Below, piece after piece: positions 10,371 through 19,191 of a stretch of DNA of 64,000 nucleotides. The position numbers and the translations under genes are program-made. Every line of letters begins with the position of its first letter. The first letter of the stretch is position 1. Source of the stretch: Coxiellaceae bacterium (lineage in GTDB: Bacteria; Pseudomonadota; Gammaproteobacteria; Coxiellales; Coxiellaceae); the NCBI GenBank assembly GCA_029212925.1, contig JARGOB010000012.1, positions 43,492-107,491 of the forward strand, in the 5' to 3' direction. The notes beneath the pieces were generated by a model. It was not told the DNA's origin and ran no database searches. It saw only the letters and a program-made list of their open reading frames with translations.

Positions 10371-11750
10371 ATGTCATTGACGAACACTCAAAATAAATCA
10401 TTCATCTATTTTATAACCATTGTCGCAGCGCTTGCTGGGCTTTTATTTGGTATGGACACAGGTGTTATTGCCGGTGCATTGCCAGGCATTGTAAATGATT
10501 TCCATTTAACGCTGAGCCAAAAAGGTTTTGTGGTGAGTTCATTATCGATAGGGGCTGTTATTGGTGTGATTATATGCCAACCGATTTCGCGCTTGTGGGG
10601 CCGACGTGTTGGGCTTTTGGTCAGTGCGATTATTTTTACGGGCGCTAGTATTTGTCTTTTCTTTGTGCCATCAGCTCCACTATTGATCGCGATTCGCTTT
10701 GTGTTAGGTCTTGCGATTGGTATTGCTACATTTTCAACGCCACTGTATTTGGCGGAGATATCACCTCCACGCATTCGAGGCGGTATGATTTCAACTTATC
10801 AGCTAATGGTTGCAGCTGGGTTTTTATTGGCCTATATCAGTGATGCGTTACTTAGCACGTCCGGCAATTGGCACTTAATGCTTGGAATTGTTGTCATTCC
10901 AGCAGCGCTGATGTTGTGCTGTGTATTATTTTTACCTCGCAGCCCACGCTGGTTGGTATTAAACAACCATGAACTTGAAGCACGCCAAGTACTGTCACGC
11001 ACCATGACGAGCAGCGAAATGGAAAAGACCATTCAAGAAATCAATGACAGTGTGGCCAATAAAACTTCACTGTTTAAGCTACTAACAGACAAGCGTTTCC
11101 TCGCCGTTGTATTCCTAGGGCTTGGTATGCAGTTTTTCCAGCAGGGTACCGGTGACAACGCCGTTAATTATTACGTGCCAACTATTTTTAAGCTAGCAGG
11201 TTTTGCCACGCTTCAGCAGCAAATGATCTGTGCGGTCTTCTTCGGTTTTGTGCATACGTTTATGACGCTAGTAGCGATTAAATACGTCGACCGCTTTGGC
11301 CGTCGTCCTATCCTTATGTTAGGGCTTGCCATTATGGCGTTGGGTATGTTGATGTTAGCAGTCATTGTATATATTGGGCCTACAAATGACTTTTTACGCT
11401 ATAGCGGTGTGCTTTCAACATTTATTTATACTGCTGGTTACTCGATCAGTGTTGGACCAGTCGTTTGGGTTATCTGCTCGGAAATCTTCCCACTGCGCGT
11501 ACGCGACTTTGGCATCATGATCACTACTATGGGCAATTGGATATTTAATGCATTAGTGTCACAAAGTTTCCCAACGCTATTGCATCGATTAACTGGCCCT
11601 GGTGTATTCACTTTGTTTGTCGCCATGTCATTACTTGGTATTTTATTTGTAAAATGGTTTTCACCTGAAACCAAGGGCGTATCACTTGAGCACATTGAGA
11701 ATAACCTCGATAATGGCGAACGCTTGCGTCACATAGGAGTTGCTGCCTAA
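10371..11750 (+). CDS. Sugar porter family MFS transporter (sugar:H+ symporter type)
   Basis: The product has about 459 residues and 12 predicted membrane helices. Sugar-porter signatures are present: GLLFGMDTGVIAGALPGI in helix 1, WGRRVGLL in the 2-3 loop, YLAEISPPRIRGG, PRSPRWL after helix 6, QQGTGDNAVNYYVPTIF in helix 7, DRFGRRP in the 8-9 loop and PETKG at the C-terminus. This places it near GalP/AraE/XylE, probably importing a hexose, pentose or polyol. The ATG at 10371 has AAGGG seven bases upstream; an upstream ATG at 10338 lacks one. It is coupled to the dehydrogenase gene that follows. Confidence 0.9.
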   Translation: MSLTNTQNKSFIYFITIVAALAGLLFGMDTGVIAGALPGIVNDFHLTLSQKGFVVSSLSIGAVIGVIICQPISRLWGRRVGLLVSAIIFTGASICLFFVPSAPLLIAIRFVLGLAIGIATFSTPLYLAEISPPRIRGGMISTYQLMVAAGFLLAYISDALLSTSGNWHLMLGIVVIPAALMLCCVLFLPRSPRWLVLNNHELEARQVLSRTMTSSEMEKTIQEINDSVANKTSLFKLLTDKRFLAVVFLGLGMQFFQQGTGDNAVNYYVPTIFKLAGFATLQQQMICAVFFGFVHTFMTLVAIKYVDRFGRRPILMLGLAIMALGMLMLAVIVYIGPTNDFLRYSGVLSTFIYTAGYSISVGPVVWVICSEIFPLRVRDFGIMITTMGNWIFNALVSQSFPTLLHRLTGPGVFTLFVAMSLLGILFVKWFSPETKGVSLEHIENNLDNGERLRHIGVAA

Positions 11751-12871
11751 TGCCTATGTCAAAACAAGCAGATATTATTGCCCACCTAGGTATTGGTAAC
11801 TTTCAACGTGCTCATCAAGCGGTTTATACGCAACACGCTAATACGCTCAGCGATAGCCACTGGGAAATCCACGGCATTAGTTTACGCAGCCCCACTGTGC
11901 GCGATACTTTATCACCACAAAACTATCGTTATCACGTCTTGGAAAAATCACCGGCGGACACACAGCAACAAGTAATTTCTGTCATTAAAAATATTGTAGT
12001 GGCGCCTGAATCACCGGATGCTGTGATTGAGTTATTAGCTAACCCAGACTGTAAGATAGTTACACTTTCGATTACCGAAAAAGGCTACCATACCGACTCT
12101 AACGGTGCGGTTGATTATCTTGTGCGAGCATTGAAACAACGCATGAAGAAAAATATACAGCCATTCACGGTAATTTCATGTGATAACATTAATCACAATG
12201 GCGCGTACTTAAAATCGCTGTGCGTTGAACTGGCTGCATCACAAGACGCAGTTCTGGCTGACTGGATCGAAAGCCAGGTGGCTTTCCCAAGCACAATGGT
12301 CGATCGCATTGTGCCTGCAACCAGTGATGAAGACATAGCTCTCGTCGCCAAACAAAGCAGCTTTACTGATAATGCCGTCGTGCCGTGTGAACCGTTTAAG
12401 CAGTGGGTGATTCAAGATCATTTCTGTAATGAGCGCCCCGAGTGGGAGCTTGCTGGTGCGCAATTCGTTGATGATGTCACGCCTTATGAAACATTGAAGT
12501 TGCGTTTGCTCAATGCCAGTCATTCAGCACTGGCTTATCTTGGCGTTGCCGCAGGTTTTGACACGATAGCTGACGCGGTTAAAAGCTCGTCACTTGAAAA
12601 ATTTATCTTTGACATGATGACTGAAGAGATTATTCCAGGTTTAGAAATACCGGCAAAGTTTGATGTGTATGCTTACCGCGACAGCATCATCGAGCGTTTT
12701 AAAAACCCTAGCCTCAAACATAAAACCACGCAAGTGGCGATGGATGGTGATAAAAAAATCCCTTTGCGTATTTTACCTAGTATTGAGGTGGCTCGTTTGA
12801 AGGGCCTGCCTCATGATAAGCTTGAAAGCGTTGTAGCGGCATACCATGATTATTGTCTTTACACTGCTTAA
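11750..12871 (+). CDS. Mannitol dehydrogenase/fructuronate reductase family oxidoreductase, short
   Basis: Family features are the N-terminal LGIGNFQRAHQ dinucleotide-binding motif, SITEKGYH, SCDNINHNG, FPSTMVDRIVPAT and the substrate-site KLRLLNASHSALAYLG (catalytic Lys/Asn/His pattern). Such enzymes interconvert hexitols and ketohexoses or fructuronate and mannonate using NAD(P)H. Family members are usually about 480-490 residues; this one has 373, starting close to the Rossmann motif and stopping soon after the RILPSIEVARLKG segment, so terminal helices are missing. Its ATG overlaps the transporter stop (TAATG), indicating one operon for uptake and conversion of a sugar or polyol. Substrate is not predictable. 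Confidence 0.82.
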   Translation: MPMSKQADIIAHLGIGNFQRAHQAVYTQHANTLSDSHWEIHGISLRSPTVRDTLSPQNYRYHVLEKSPADTQQQVISVIKNIVVAPESPDAVIELLANPDCKIVTLSITEKGYHTDSNGAVDYLVRALKQRMKKNIQPFTVISCDNINHNGAYLKSLCVELAASQDAVLADWIESQVAFPSTMVDRIVPATSDEDIALVAKQSSFTDNAVVPCEPFKQWVIQDHFCNERPEWELAGAQFVDDVTPYETLKLRLLNASHSALAYLGVAAGFDTIADAVKSSSLEKFIFDMMTEEIIPGLEIPAKFDVYAYRDSIIERFKNPSLKHKTTQVAMDGDKKIPLRILPSIEVARLKGLPHDKLESVVAAYHDYCLYTA

Positions 12872-12946
12872 ATTGGTTAAACTATCATAGTAAAAACTCC
12901 TAAAAATGATAAAATACCAATCAATGAAGATGCACGGTGATGGAAG

Positions 12947-13054
12947 TGGCGCGTACGGATGTGCTGCTGTTTTCAGGGCGTGTGGTACAGGGAGGTAAAG
13001 GAACACGAAGACAGGATGTCTGTTCCTGTAAACAGCAACACGCAGTACGTGCCA
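12947..13054 (+). repeat. Dispersed hairpin element, copy B
   Basis: Two long imperfect arms (about 12947-12977 and 13025-13054) pair over roughly 30 positions, with blocks such as TGCTGTTT matched to AAACAGCA. They enclose the same core as copy A: GGCGTGTGGTA, then GAACACGA, then a small stem AGACA/TGTCT. The arms have no resemblance to those of copy A although the core does. No ORF is present. It occupies the gap between the short dehydrogenase gene and the zinc-finger gene. Confidence 0.72.
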
Positions 13055-13112
13055 GCTGCATAATTTTGCATTTATTTTGATCTTCTTTGCATAATAAAAT
13101 AGGATAACTTAC

Positions 13113-13328
13113 ATGTCTGACAAACAAGCCAATACTAAACAAAAGTACATTATAACCGAGGCGGATTTGCCTTTAAGCTGCCCAATGGATACTATGCGCG
13201 TCTGGGATTCGCATCCAAAGGTGTATTTGCCGGTCGAAGAGACAGGCAAAGTGGTTTGTCCATATTGTGATGCGATGTTTGTATTAGAGGGGCACGAAGA
13301 TGCACCGGAAGCCAAATTACTTGATTAA
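13113..13328 (+). CDS. zf-CHCC domain protein
   Basis: The 71-residue protein carries the C-x10-H-x14-C-x2-C zinc-ribbon pattern (Cys23, His34, Cys49, Cys52) of the zf-CHCC family, related to the mitochondrial complex I subunit NDUFS6. In gammaproteobacteria such genes often lie beside LPS core genes, as here: the stop is two bases from the waaF start. Its bacterial role is not established. Confidence 0.85.
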   Translation: MSDKQANTKQKYIITEADLPLSCPMDTMRVWDSHPKVYLPVEETGKVVCPYCDAMFVLEGHEDAPEAKLLD

Positions 13329-13330
13329 TC

Positions 13331-14365
13331 ATGACTGAAAAACAAAACAAAAAAAACGAAAAAATTCTCATTGTTGGCCCTGCTTGGGTTGGCGATATGG
13401 TGATGGCGCAAAGCTTATTTAAGCTGATTAAGCAGCGCCAGCCTGAGGCGCAAATCGATGTATTGGCTCCCGCTTGGAGTCAACCGTTGCTTGAACGTAT
13501 GCCGGAAGTGCATCGCGGTATTGTGTCACCACTTGGTCATGGTGAGTTTGATTTGAAAACACGTAAGTCATTAGGTCGTTCTTTACGTGATCAAGGTTAT
13601 ACCCAATCGATTATGTGTACTAATTCATGGAAGTCTGCGTTGGTGCCGTATTTTGCAAAAATTCCTAAGCGCACCAGTTGGCGTGGTGAATGGCGTTATG
13701 GTTTATTAAATGATGTTCGTACTTTTGATAAGCAAGAATACCCGCTGATGGTGCAACGCTTTATGATGTTGGCTTTTCCTAAGGGTGAAGAGCAGGTGGT
13801 TGAGAAGGTGCCTGTGCCAAAATTGATTTGCCAACCTGAAACCGTGCAAGCCGCATTGCAAAAATACCAATTAGATACGATGGATACACCGGTACTGGCG
13901 ATTTGTCCTGGTGCAGAGTTTGGGCCATCGAAACGTTGGCCAGAAAACTATTATGCTGAAGTGGCGAATAAGCGATTAGAGCAAGGGTGGCAGGTTTGGA
14001 TTTTTGGTTCGAAAAAAGACCAAGAGGTCGCGTCTGTTATTCAGCAGCAAACGCAACAACGCTGCATTGACTTGACCGGTAAAACCACATTACCCGAAGC
14101 GATCGATTTAATGTCACAAGCGGATGCGGTGGTCAGTAATGATTCAGGGTTAATGCATATTGCTGCGGCGCTATCAAAACCATTGGTTGTGCCTTACGGT
14201 TCTTCATCGCCTGATTTTACCCCGCCATTATCTGAGCAGGTAAAGATCTTGCGCTTAGGTTTGGATTGCAGCCCGTGTTTTAAGCGTGAATGTCCACTAC
14301 AGCATCAACGTTGCATGAAAGAGTTATCGCCCAAAAAAGTGTTAGAGGCGTTAGACGCTTTATAG
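13331..14365 (+). CDS. waaF: ADP-heptose:LPS heptosyltransferase II
   Basis: WaaF adds the second L-glycero-D-manno-heptose to the LPS inner core on the cytoplasmic face. The GT9-family signatures are KILIVGPAWVGDMVMAQSLF at the N-terminus, the ADP-heptose site CPGAEFGPSKRWP (about residues 195-207) and NDSGLMHIAAALSKPLVVPYGSSSP (about 275-300). The length of 344 residues is normal. It follows the zf-CHCC gene by two bases. The donor ADP-heptose would be made by the hldE and hldD products encoded downstream. Its last codons overlap one copy of a 29-bp direct repeat. Confidence 0.94.
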   Translation: MTEKQNKKNEKILIVGPAWVGDMVMAQSLFKLIKQRQPEAQIDVLAPAWSQPLLERMPEVHRGIVSPLGHGEFDLKTRKSLGRSLRDQGYTQSIMCTNSWKSALVPYFAKIPKRTSWRGEWRYGLLNDVRTFDKQEYPLMVQRFMMLAFPKGEEQVVEKVPVPKLICQPETVQAALQKYQLDTMDTPVLAICPGAEFGPSKRWPENYYAEVANKRLEQGWQVWIFGSKKDQEVASVIQQQTQQRCIDLTGKTTLPEAIDLMSQADAVVSNDSGLMHIAAALSKPLVVPYGSSSPDFTPPLSEQVKILRLGLDCSPCFKRECPLQHQRCMKELSPKKVLEALDAL

Positions 14366-14386
14366 CAAAGCGACTGTGTGTTTGGG
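14358..14386. repeat. 29-bp direct repeat, left copy (flanks the GGDEF gene)
   Basis: The sequence begins CTTTATAGCAA and ends TGTTTGGG. It recurs at 16016-16044 with one mismatch in 29. The left copy contains the waaF stop codon. The right copy is the 3' end of the convergent glycosyltransferase gene. Confidence 0.9.
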
Positions 14387-14449
14387 TGGGGGCCGCTCGA
14401 TTTAAGGGCTTTGTCATGTTGAGAGGCACTGAGTGTTTACAAAGCTTTA

Positions 14450-15952
14450 TTATTTACGTTTCTTTTCTATGTACATTGCTTTATCCGCTTGCTTCAGCAA
14501 GTTATCAATGGTGATGCCATCTTTGGGGTAGATGGCAGAGCCAATACTGATGTTACAGGCAATGAAATCATTATTATAACTGACGGGTAAGTTTACTATT
14601 TCTCTTGCCTTTGCCATTAATGGTGCCATCTTGTTATCTCCAACACCAGGCAGAATAATAGCGAACTCATCACCACCAAGGCGTGCTACTGTATCTTCCT
14701 TGCGCATTACCAGTGTGAGGCGCTCAGCGATTGCTTTTAACAAAATATCACCTGCTTCGTGGCCTTTTTCATCATTTGTTTTCTTAAAATCATTTACATC
14801 GATATATAAAATTGCAAATGACCTTTCTTCGCGTTTTGAGCGAGATATCTCTTTATTGACGATGTCAGTAAACCCACGGCGATTAATAATGCCTGTTAAG
14901 AAATCATAATCAACGATATGTTGCAGTTTTTCATTTGCCTGCTTTAGCTCTTGTTTGCTGTTATCAATTTCGGCCTCTAATTCATTCGTGCGCATAATAA
15001 TGCGGCCTGACAAAGGTCGTAAGCATAATTCTAGACCGATAATAAAACACAGAGTTACCAAAATAATAACGCCTAAAATCAACCATAATGCCTTTTGTAT
15101 GGATGCAAACAAAGCGCTTTTCTTAACAACAACCGCAATACCCCAATTGGACTGATGAATGGGTGCAAAAGCAATAAACAAATTAATACCATCCACCGGT
15201 CCGGAGATTACACCATGATCTCTGTGGTCAATCGCTGTTATCAGCGACTCAACCAAGACGTTATTTGCATGTAATATGGTTTTCCATGGGGTATCAATCG
15301 GTGAAAAAATATTCAATTGATGATGATCAATGTAAGCAACTAATATTTCACCTAAGCGATGCTGTATTTTTTTATGAATACTGGATTGCAGGTCCGAGAT
15401 ATCAAACAGTGTAATGTCTGCCCCGACATATTTTTTTTTCGGTGCATATATTGGAGAAACAACGGTAATAAAATAATGCTTATCCCGTGTAAAAGGACCG
15501 TAAAGTTTGAGTTGAGAGGGTGTCATATGCGCCGGATAAAAATCTGAAGGTATTGGTTTTCCAACGTTCGCCATGATATCACCATTTTTATTTACTCGAG
15601 TAATACCCATCAATTGCGTACTGCTTCTGAGGGCTGATCTAAGAATATTGCGTAAGTATGGGGTCATTTCATGCTTGCTGATTTTGTTGTCATCATAATC
15701 CTGAACAAGCAAGCGTGCCTTTGTTCGGCTTGAAATTTGCTTTGCGATATCTTTAATTCGTGCCACATACTCATCTACAATCAAAACGCCAGTGTCACGT
15801 GCAAAGGCTAGCCCCCTTTGTTCTGTGTCTCTTAATTTTGAATACAGCGGATAAACAGCTACGGCAGTAATGGTGATAGCTATCAATACAACAGCAAAAA
15901 TGGCATAAATTTGAATGGTTCGCTGTATTTTTTCTGTTTTATTCGCTGGCAT
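14450..15952 (-). CDS. Membrane-bound diguanylate cyclase with periplasmic sensor domain
   Basis: The 500-residue protein has a membrane helix at about 13-35, a periplasmic double-Cache-like sensor region (about 36-277), a second helix (about 280-305), a short coiled coil and a C-terminal GGDEF domain. The active-site GGDEF is intact at residues 426-430, and an RKED sequence five residues before it matches the product-inhibition I-site, so it should make c-di-GMP in response to an extracellular ligand. No EAL domain is present. The gene stands alone between waaF and a convergent glycosyltransferase gene and is flanked by 29-bp direct repeats, which suggests it was inserted there. Confidence 0.93.
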   Translation of the reverse strand: MPANKTEKIQRTIQIYAIFAVVLIAITITAVAVYPLYSKLRDTEQRGLAFARDTGVLIVDEYVARIKDIAKQISSRTKARLLVQDYDDNKISKHEMTPYLRNILRSALRSSTQLMGITRVNKNGDIMANVGKPIPSDFYPAHMTPSQLKLYGPFTRDKHYFITVVSPIYAPKKKYVGADITLFDISDLQSSIHKKIQHRLGEILVAYIDHHQLNIFSPIDTPWKTILHANNVLVESLITAIDHRDHGVISGPVDGINLFIAFAPIHQSNWGIAVVVKKSALFASIQKALWLILGVIILVTLCFIIGLELCLRPLSGRIIMRTNELEAEIDNSKQELKQANEKLQHIVDYDFLTGIINRRGFTDIVNKEISRSKREERSFAILYIDVNDFKKTNDEKGHEAGDILLKAIAERLTLVMRKEDTVARLGGDEFAIILPGVGDNKMAPLMAKAREIVNLPVSYNNDFIACNISIGSAIYPKDGITIDNLLKQADKAMYIEKKRK

Positions 15953-16015
15953 TTACATTGCTTCCTGCAGAGACAAGCCAAAACTTTATAAACTATAACA
16001 GTAATTCATCGGATA

Positions 16016-16044
16016 CTTTATAGCAAGGCGACTGTGTGTTTGGG
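16016..16044. repeat. 29-bp direct repeat, right copy (flanks the GGDEF gene)
   Basis: It matches 14358-14386 with a single A/G difference. Here it encodes the last codons and the TAA stop of the glycosyltransferase on the minus strand. The two copies are 1,658 bp apart start to start, with the diguanylate cyclase gene between them. Confidence 0.9.
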
Positions 16045-17076
16045 ATCATGCGCTTCAATCAGTGCTCCGCGAGCTGCTAAGCAATTTTTCTGGAAATTAT
16101 CGTAATCATTTTTTATGGTATCGATGGCGCTTAGTATGGTTTCTGGTTTTCGATCCGCAATAACAACACCAGCGTTATAATGTTCAACCGTATCGGCTGC
16201 CCAGGTGCCGGCGCTAGTAATCACAGGTGCGCCACAACAAATAGCATCCAGTGTAACGCCGCTCAGTTTGTCGTGATAACTGTCAGGGTCGTAAGGTTGT
16301 AAGCAGATGCTGCCGTTAAATTGTTCGAGATAGGCTTGGCGTTCTAATGTTTGATGCGCAACAGAAATATGATCGCTATCATGATGTTTTAATTGTTGTA
16401 GTGCTGCTTTACTGCTGTCATCGTAGCGCCCCGATTCGGGCGGTGATAATTGTAAGTGAAATGGTAGGTTTTGAGTATCAGCGGTAATGGCTTGCACTAC
16501 CTGTGAAAAACCTTTATCGGCGCGAATCGCACCAGCATATAAAGCATATCGAAACGCTAGCGGTTGTGATACGTTTTCGGGCGGTGAATAAATAGGGCAA
16601 GCGACGGCGGTTACTTGTTGAAAACCTGCTTGTCGAAATACATCTGCGAGTCTTTCGGTGGTGGTTAGAATAACCCAATCGTGGTGACGCGTAGCCAGGT
16701 CTTTTAGCATAGCGAGCTTAACGGTCGATTTTGAAAATTGATGGAAGTGCAACACAATGCGTGATGTGCTAGGACGCTTGCTCAGGTGCTTGTCGAGCAT
16801 CAGCATATCAATGCGACCAGCAGTTGGAATAAATAACGTTTCATTGGTTTTTAGGAGTTTGCGGTACAGAAAAAATTGCTGTAACTTGCGCAGCCTTCTG
16901 GAAAAGTGGCCATGGCATTTTACTGGTGACGGTTCGAATAATGATACGCCGTGTTTATTAATCCACAGTTCAACGTTGGTTTGGCGTGCTTGCAGGATAT
17001 TACTGACATAGGCATAGCAATGCCCAGCCTGGCTGGCTAGCGTGGGTTCGATAATGTGCACTGTTGAAATATTCAT
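16018..17076 (-). CDS. Glycosyltransferase, GT4-like
   Basis: With the ATG at 17076 the protein has 352 residues. The C-terminal half resembles GT-B family 4 enzymes: YALYAGAIRADKGFSQVVQAI opens the donor-binding domain and LSGVTLDAICCGAPVITSAGTWAAD is the nucleotide-sugar region. It is probably an LPS core or O-chain sugar transferase, given its position. The longer start at 17115 would overlap the divergent ligase gene; the internal ATG begins MNISTVHIIEPTLASQAGH, a natural GT-B N-terminus. Sugar and linkage are unknown. Confidence 0.82.
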   Translation of the reverse strand: MNISTVHIIEPTLASQAGHCYAYVSNILQARQTNVELWINKHGVSLFEPSPVKCHGHFSRRLRKLQQFFLYRKLLKTNETLFIPTAGRIDMLMLDKHLSKRPSTSRIVLHFHQFSKSTVKLAMLKDLATRHHDWVILTTTERLADVFRQAGFQQVTAVACPIYSPPENVSQPLAFRYALYAGAIRADKGFSQVVQAITADTQNLPFHLQLSPPESGRYDDSSKAALQQLKHHDSDHISVAHQTLERQAYLEQFNGSICLQPYDPDSYHDKLSGVTLDAICCGAPVITSAGTWAADTVEHYNAGVVIADRKPETILSAIDTIKNDYDNFQKNCLAARGALIEAHDPKHTVALL

Positions 17077-17098
17077 GTTTAGCTCGTAATATGGCGGC

Positions 17099-18322
17099 AT
17101 GGAAACCAACCTCAATCGTTACCAACAAATCATGAGCACTGTAGCGGGTTGCAGCGCTGTTGTCACTTTCTTTGTGCTATCGATTAGCACATCAGCCACC
17201 ACCATTTTGTTTGCTTTATCTGCATTGCTGGTGCTGTTATCCGGCGTGTATGTGACACAGGTGAGACGTTGGTTATTGAACCCGGTGACGCTGTGTTTTG
17301 TGGCCTATTATGCCGTGGTGTTAATCGGTGCTATTTATTCCATTGGTTTGATGCACGATATTAGTAAAGCTTTATTGAAGCAAGTGCGAGTGATTGAGGC
17401 GCTTCTGCTTTTACCGATTTTTTTCCAGCCACGTTGGCGGCAGTGGGCGATTAATGCGTTTTTGTTGGCGATGGTGGTGACATTGATCTTGTCATTTGTG
17501 CATTATTATATATGGCCTTATGCGCAGCGTGCGAATTTGGCCCCAGCCAGCGCTTTTAAAGATAATATTGTGCAAAGTTATTTGTTTGCGATAGCGATCG
17601 GAATATTGCTCAATAAGGTCATAAAAGCTGACGGTTGGCTGCGGTGGGGTTTAGTGATCCTGATTGCGTTGTTGTTATTTGATAATTTTGCCATGAGTTT
17701 AAGTCGAACTGGTTATGTGGTGACTGCTGTGGTTCTGTTGTATTGGGCCTATACACAATTACCCACGCGGCGTTTTTGGATGGCTTTGGTGGGTTTGGTC
17801 TTGATATTGTTTGGTGTTTTTGGTGCTTCGAGTAACTTTCAAGCCCGCATAATTGATGCTTTTTCGAACAGCGAGCAATACCATAAACATCAACAAGCGG
17901 ATACAGAGACCTCTGCAGGTCAGCGTTTGGAGATGTTAAAGCGTGGATGGTATATGTATACAAAAAGACCTGTTGTTGGTTTTGGTACAGGTTCGTTTCT
18001 GCAAGCAAATCAGCGATACAATGTGGCACATCCTAAACAACCTGCGGTATCTTTTTCGAGTACAAATAATATTTATTTGAATGCTGCTGTGCATTATGGG
18101 GTGATTGGCCTGGTTTTGCTGTTTATATTTTTATCAGTGTTGTGGGTCTATGCGCGACATCTATCGGTCGATGAGCGCTATATTATGCGTATTATTTTGT
18201 TGTGTTTAATCGTTGGTGGCTTGTTCAATCCATGGTTTGCGGATACCACGCCAAGCCATGCGTTTGTGCTGTTAGCCGTGTTGGCATATGGCGGCTACCG
18301 TCCGCGAGCCGGGCTGGATTAG
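17099..18322 (+). CDS. O-antigen ligase/polymerase family membrane protein
   Basis: The 407 residues form about 10-12 membrane helices with a large periplasmic loop at about 255-330 containing AGQRLEMLKRGWYMYTKRPVVGFGTGSF, the Wzy_C/WaaL signature segment. WaaL-type proteins transfer O-polysaccharide from undecaprenyl diphosphate to lipid A-core in the periplasm. The location among LPS core genes favours ligase over polymerase, but sequence alone does not separate the two. It starts 22 bp from the divergent glycosyltransferase gene, so their promoters must overlap. Confidence 0.85.
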   Translation: METNLNRYQQIMSTVAGCSAVVTFFVLSISTSATTILFALSALLVLLSGVYVTQVRRWLLNPVTLCFVAYYAVVLIGAIYSIGLMHDISKALLKQVRVIEALLLLPIFFQPRWRQWAINAFLLAMVVTLILSFVHYYIWPYAQRANLAPASAFKDNIVQSYLFAIAIGILLNKVIKADGWLRWGLVILIALLLFDNFAMSLSRTGYVVTAVVLLYWAYTQLPTRRFWMALVGLVLILFGVFGASSNFQARIIDAFSNSEQYHKHQQADTETSAGQRLEMLKRGWYMYTKRPVVGFGTGSFLQANQRYNVAHPKQPAVSFSSTNNIYLNAAVHYGVIGLVLLFIFLSVLWVYARHLSVDERYIMRIILLCLIVGGLFNPWFADTTPSHAFVLLAVLAYGGYRPRAGLD

Positions 18323-18375
18323 CGTTGTGGATTAAGCTAAAATGGGCGACTTTTTACGCTAGTTGTTAGGAAACG

Positions 18376-19191
18376 ATGGCAAAAATCTCCGCATATATTA
18401 TTGCTTATAACGAAGCCGATAAGCTTGAAGCCGCTATCAACAGTGTGCTTTGGGCTGATGAGGTCGTAGTGATTGATTCACACAGTACTGACAACACAGC
18501 TCAAATTGCCGAGCATATGGGTGCTCGTGTGGTACAGGTTAAATTTAATGGGTTTGGTGATTTGCGTAACCAATCCATGGCGGCTTGTCAGTATGAATGG
18601 ATATTCAGTTTAGACTCCGATGAGCGTTGCACGGCTGAAGCGCGTGATGCGATGTTAGCCATTGCTAACCAAGCCAACCCTAGAGCGGATGCCTACATGG
18701 TGCCGCGTAGAAATTACATGATGGGACGCTGGATTAAACATTCAGGGTGGTATCCCAATTACCGTCAACCGCAGTTTTTTAAACAAGGCGCGATTGTTTA
18801 TGACAACTCCGCCGTTCACGAAAAATACGAATTACAAACCGATAGACCGGTTGGGTATTTATCGGCAGATATCTGGCAAATTCCATTTCGAGATTTATCC
18901 GAATTAATGCATAAGGCTAACCGCTATTCGAGTTTAGGCGTTGAGCGGTTACAAAAAAAATATGAAAAAGCTTCGATGAGTCGCGCGTTGTTTCATGGTT
19001 TATGGATTTTCTTTAAATTGTATGTGCTCAAGCTTGGCTTTTTAGATGGTTGGGCAGGCTTAGTGATAGCGATTGGTAATTTTGATGGTACGTTTTATCG
19101 CTATGCCAAGCATTACGAACAAGAACAAGCGTGGCAACCACCTGTCTCGCCACCATTAACAGATCAACAGGTACAAGGAGATTCGCTGTGA
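18376..19191 (+). CDS. Glycosyltransferase family 2, WaaE/KdtX-like LPS core transferase
   Basis: This 271-residue GT-A enzyme begins AKISAYIIAYNEADKLEAAINSV and has the DSHSTDNT and SLDSDERC (metal-binding DxD-type) motifs. The tail (LHGLWIFFKLYVLKLGFLDGWAGLVIA) is typical of the WaaE/KdtX group, which adds a beta-1,4-linked glucose to inner-core heptose. It is part of a tight run with manC, hldE and hldD: its TGA overlaps the GTG start of manC. The specific sugar is inferred from family only. Confidence 0.86.
   Translation: MAKISAYIIAYNEADKLEAAINSVLWADEVVVIDSHSTDNTAQIAEHMGARVVQVKFNGFGDLRNQSMAACQYEWIFSLDSDERCTAEARDAMLAIANQANPRADAYMVPRRNYMMGRWIKHSGWYPNYRQPQFFKQGAIVYDNSAVHEKYELQTDRPVGYLSADIWQIPFRDLSELMHKANRYSSLGVERLQKKYEKASMSRALFHGLWIFFKLYVLKLGFLDGWAGLVIAIGNFDGTFYRYAKHYEQEQAWQPPVSPPLTDQQVQGDSL

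Noticed and set aside
12872..12946. Frameshift continuing the short mannitol dehydrogenase
   Set aside because: The sequence after the stop is AT-rich with stops in the other frames and shows none of the expected C-terminal helices.
14387..16015. Insertion sequence or transposon carrying the GGDEF gene
   Set aside because: There is no transposase and no terminal inverted repeat inside the direct repeats; only the repeat itself is supported.
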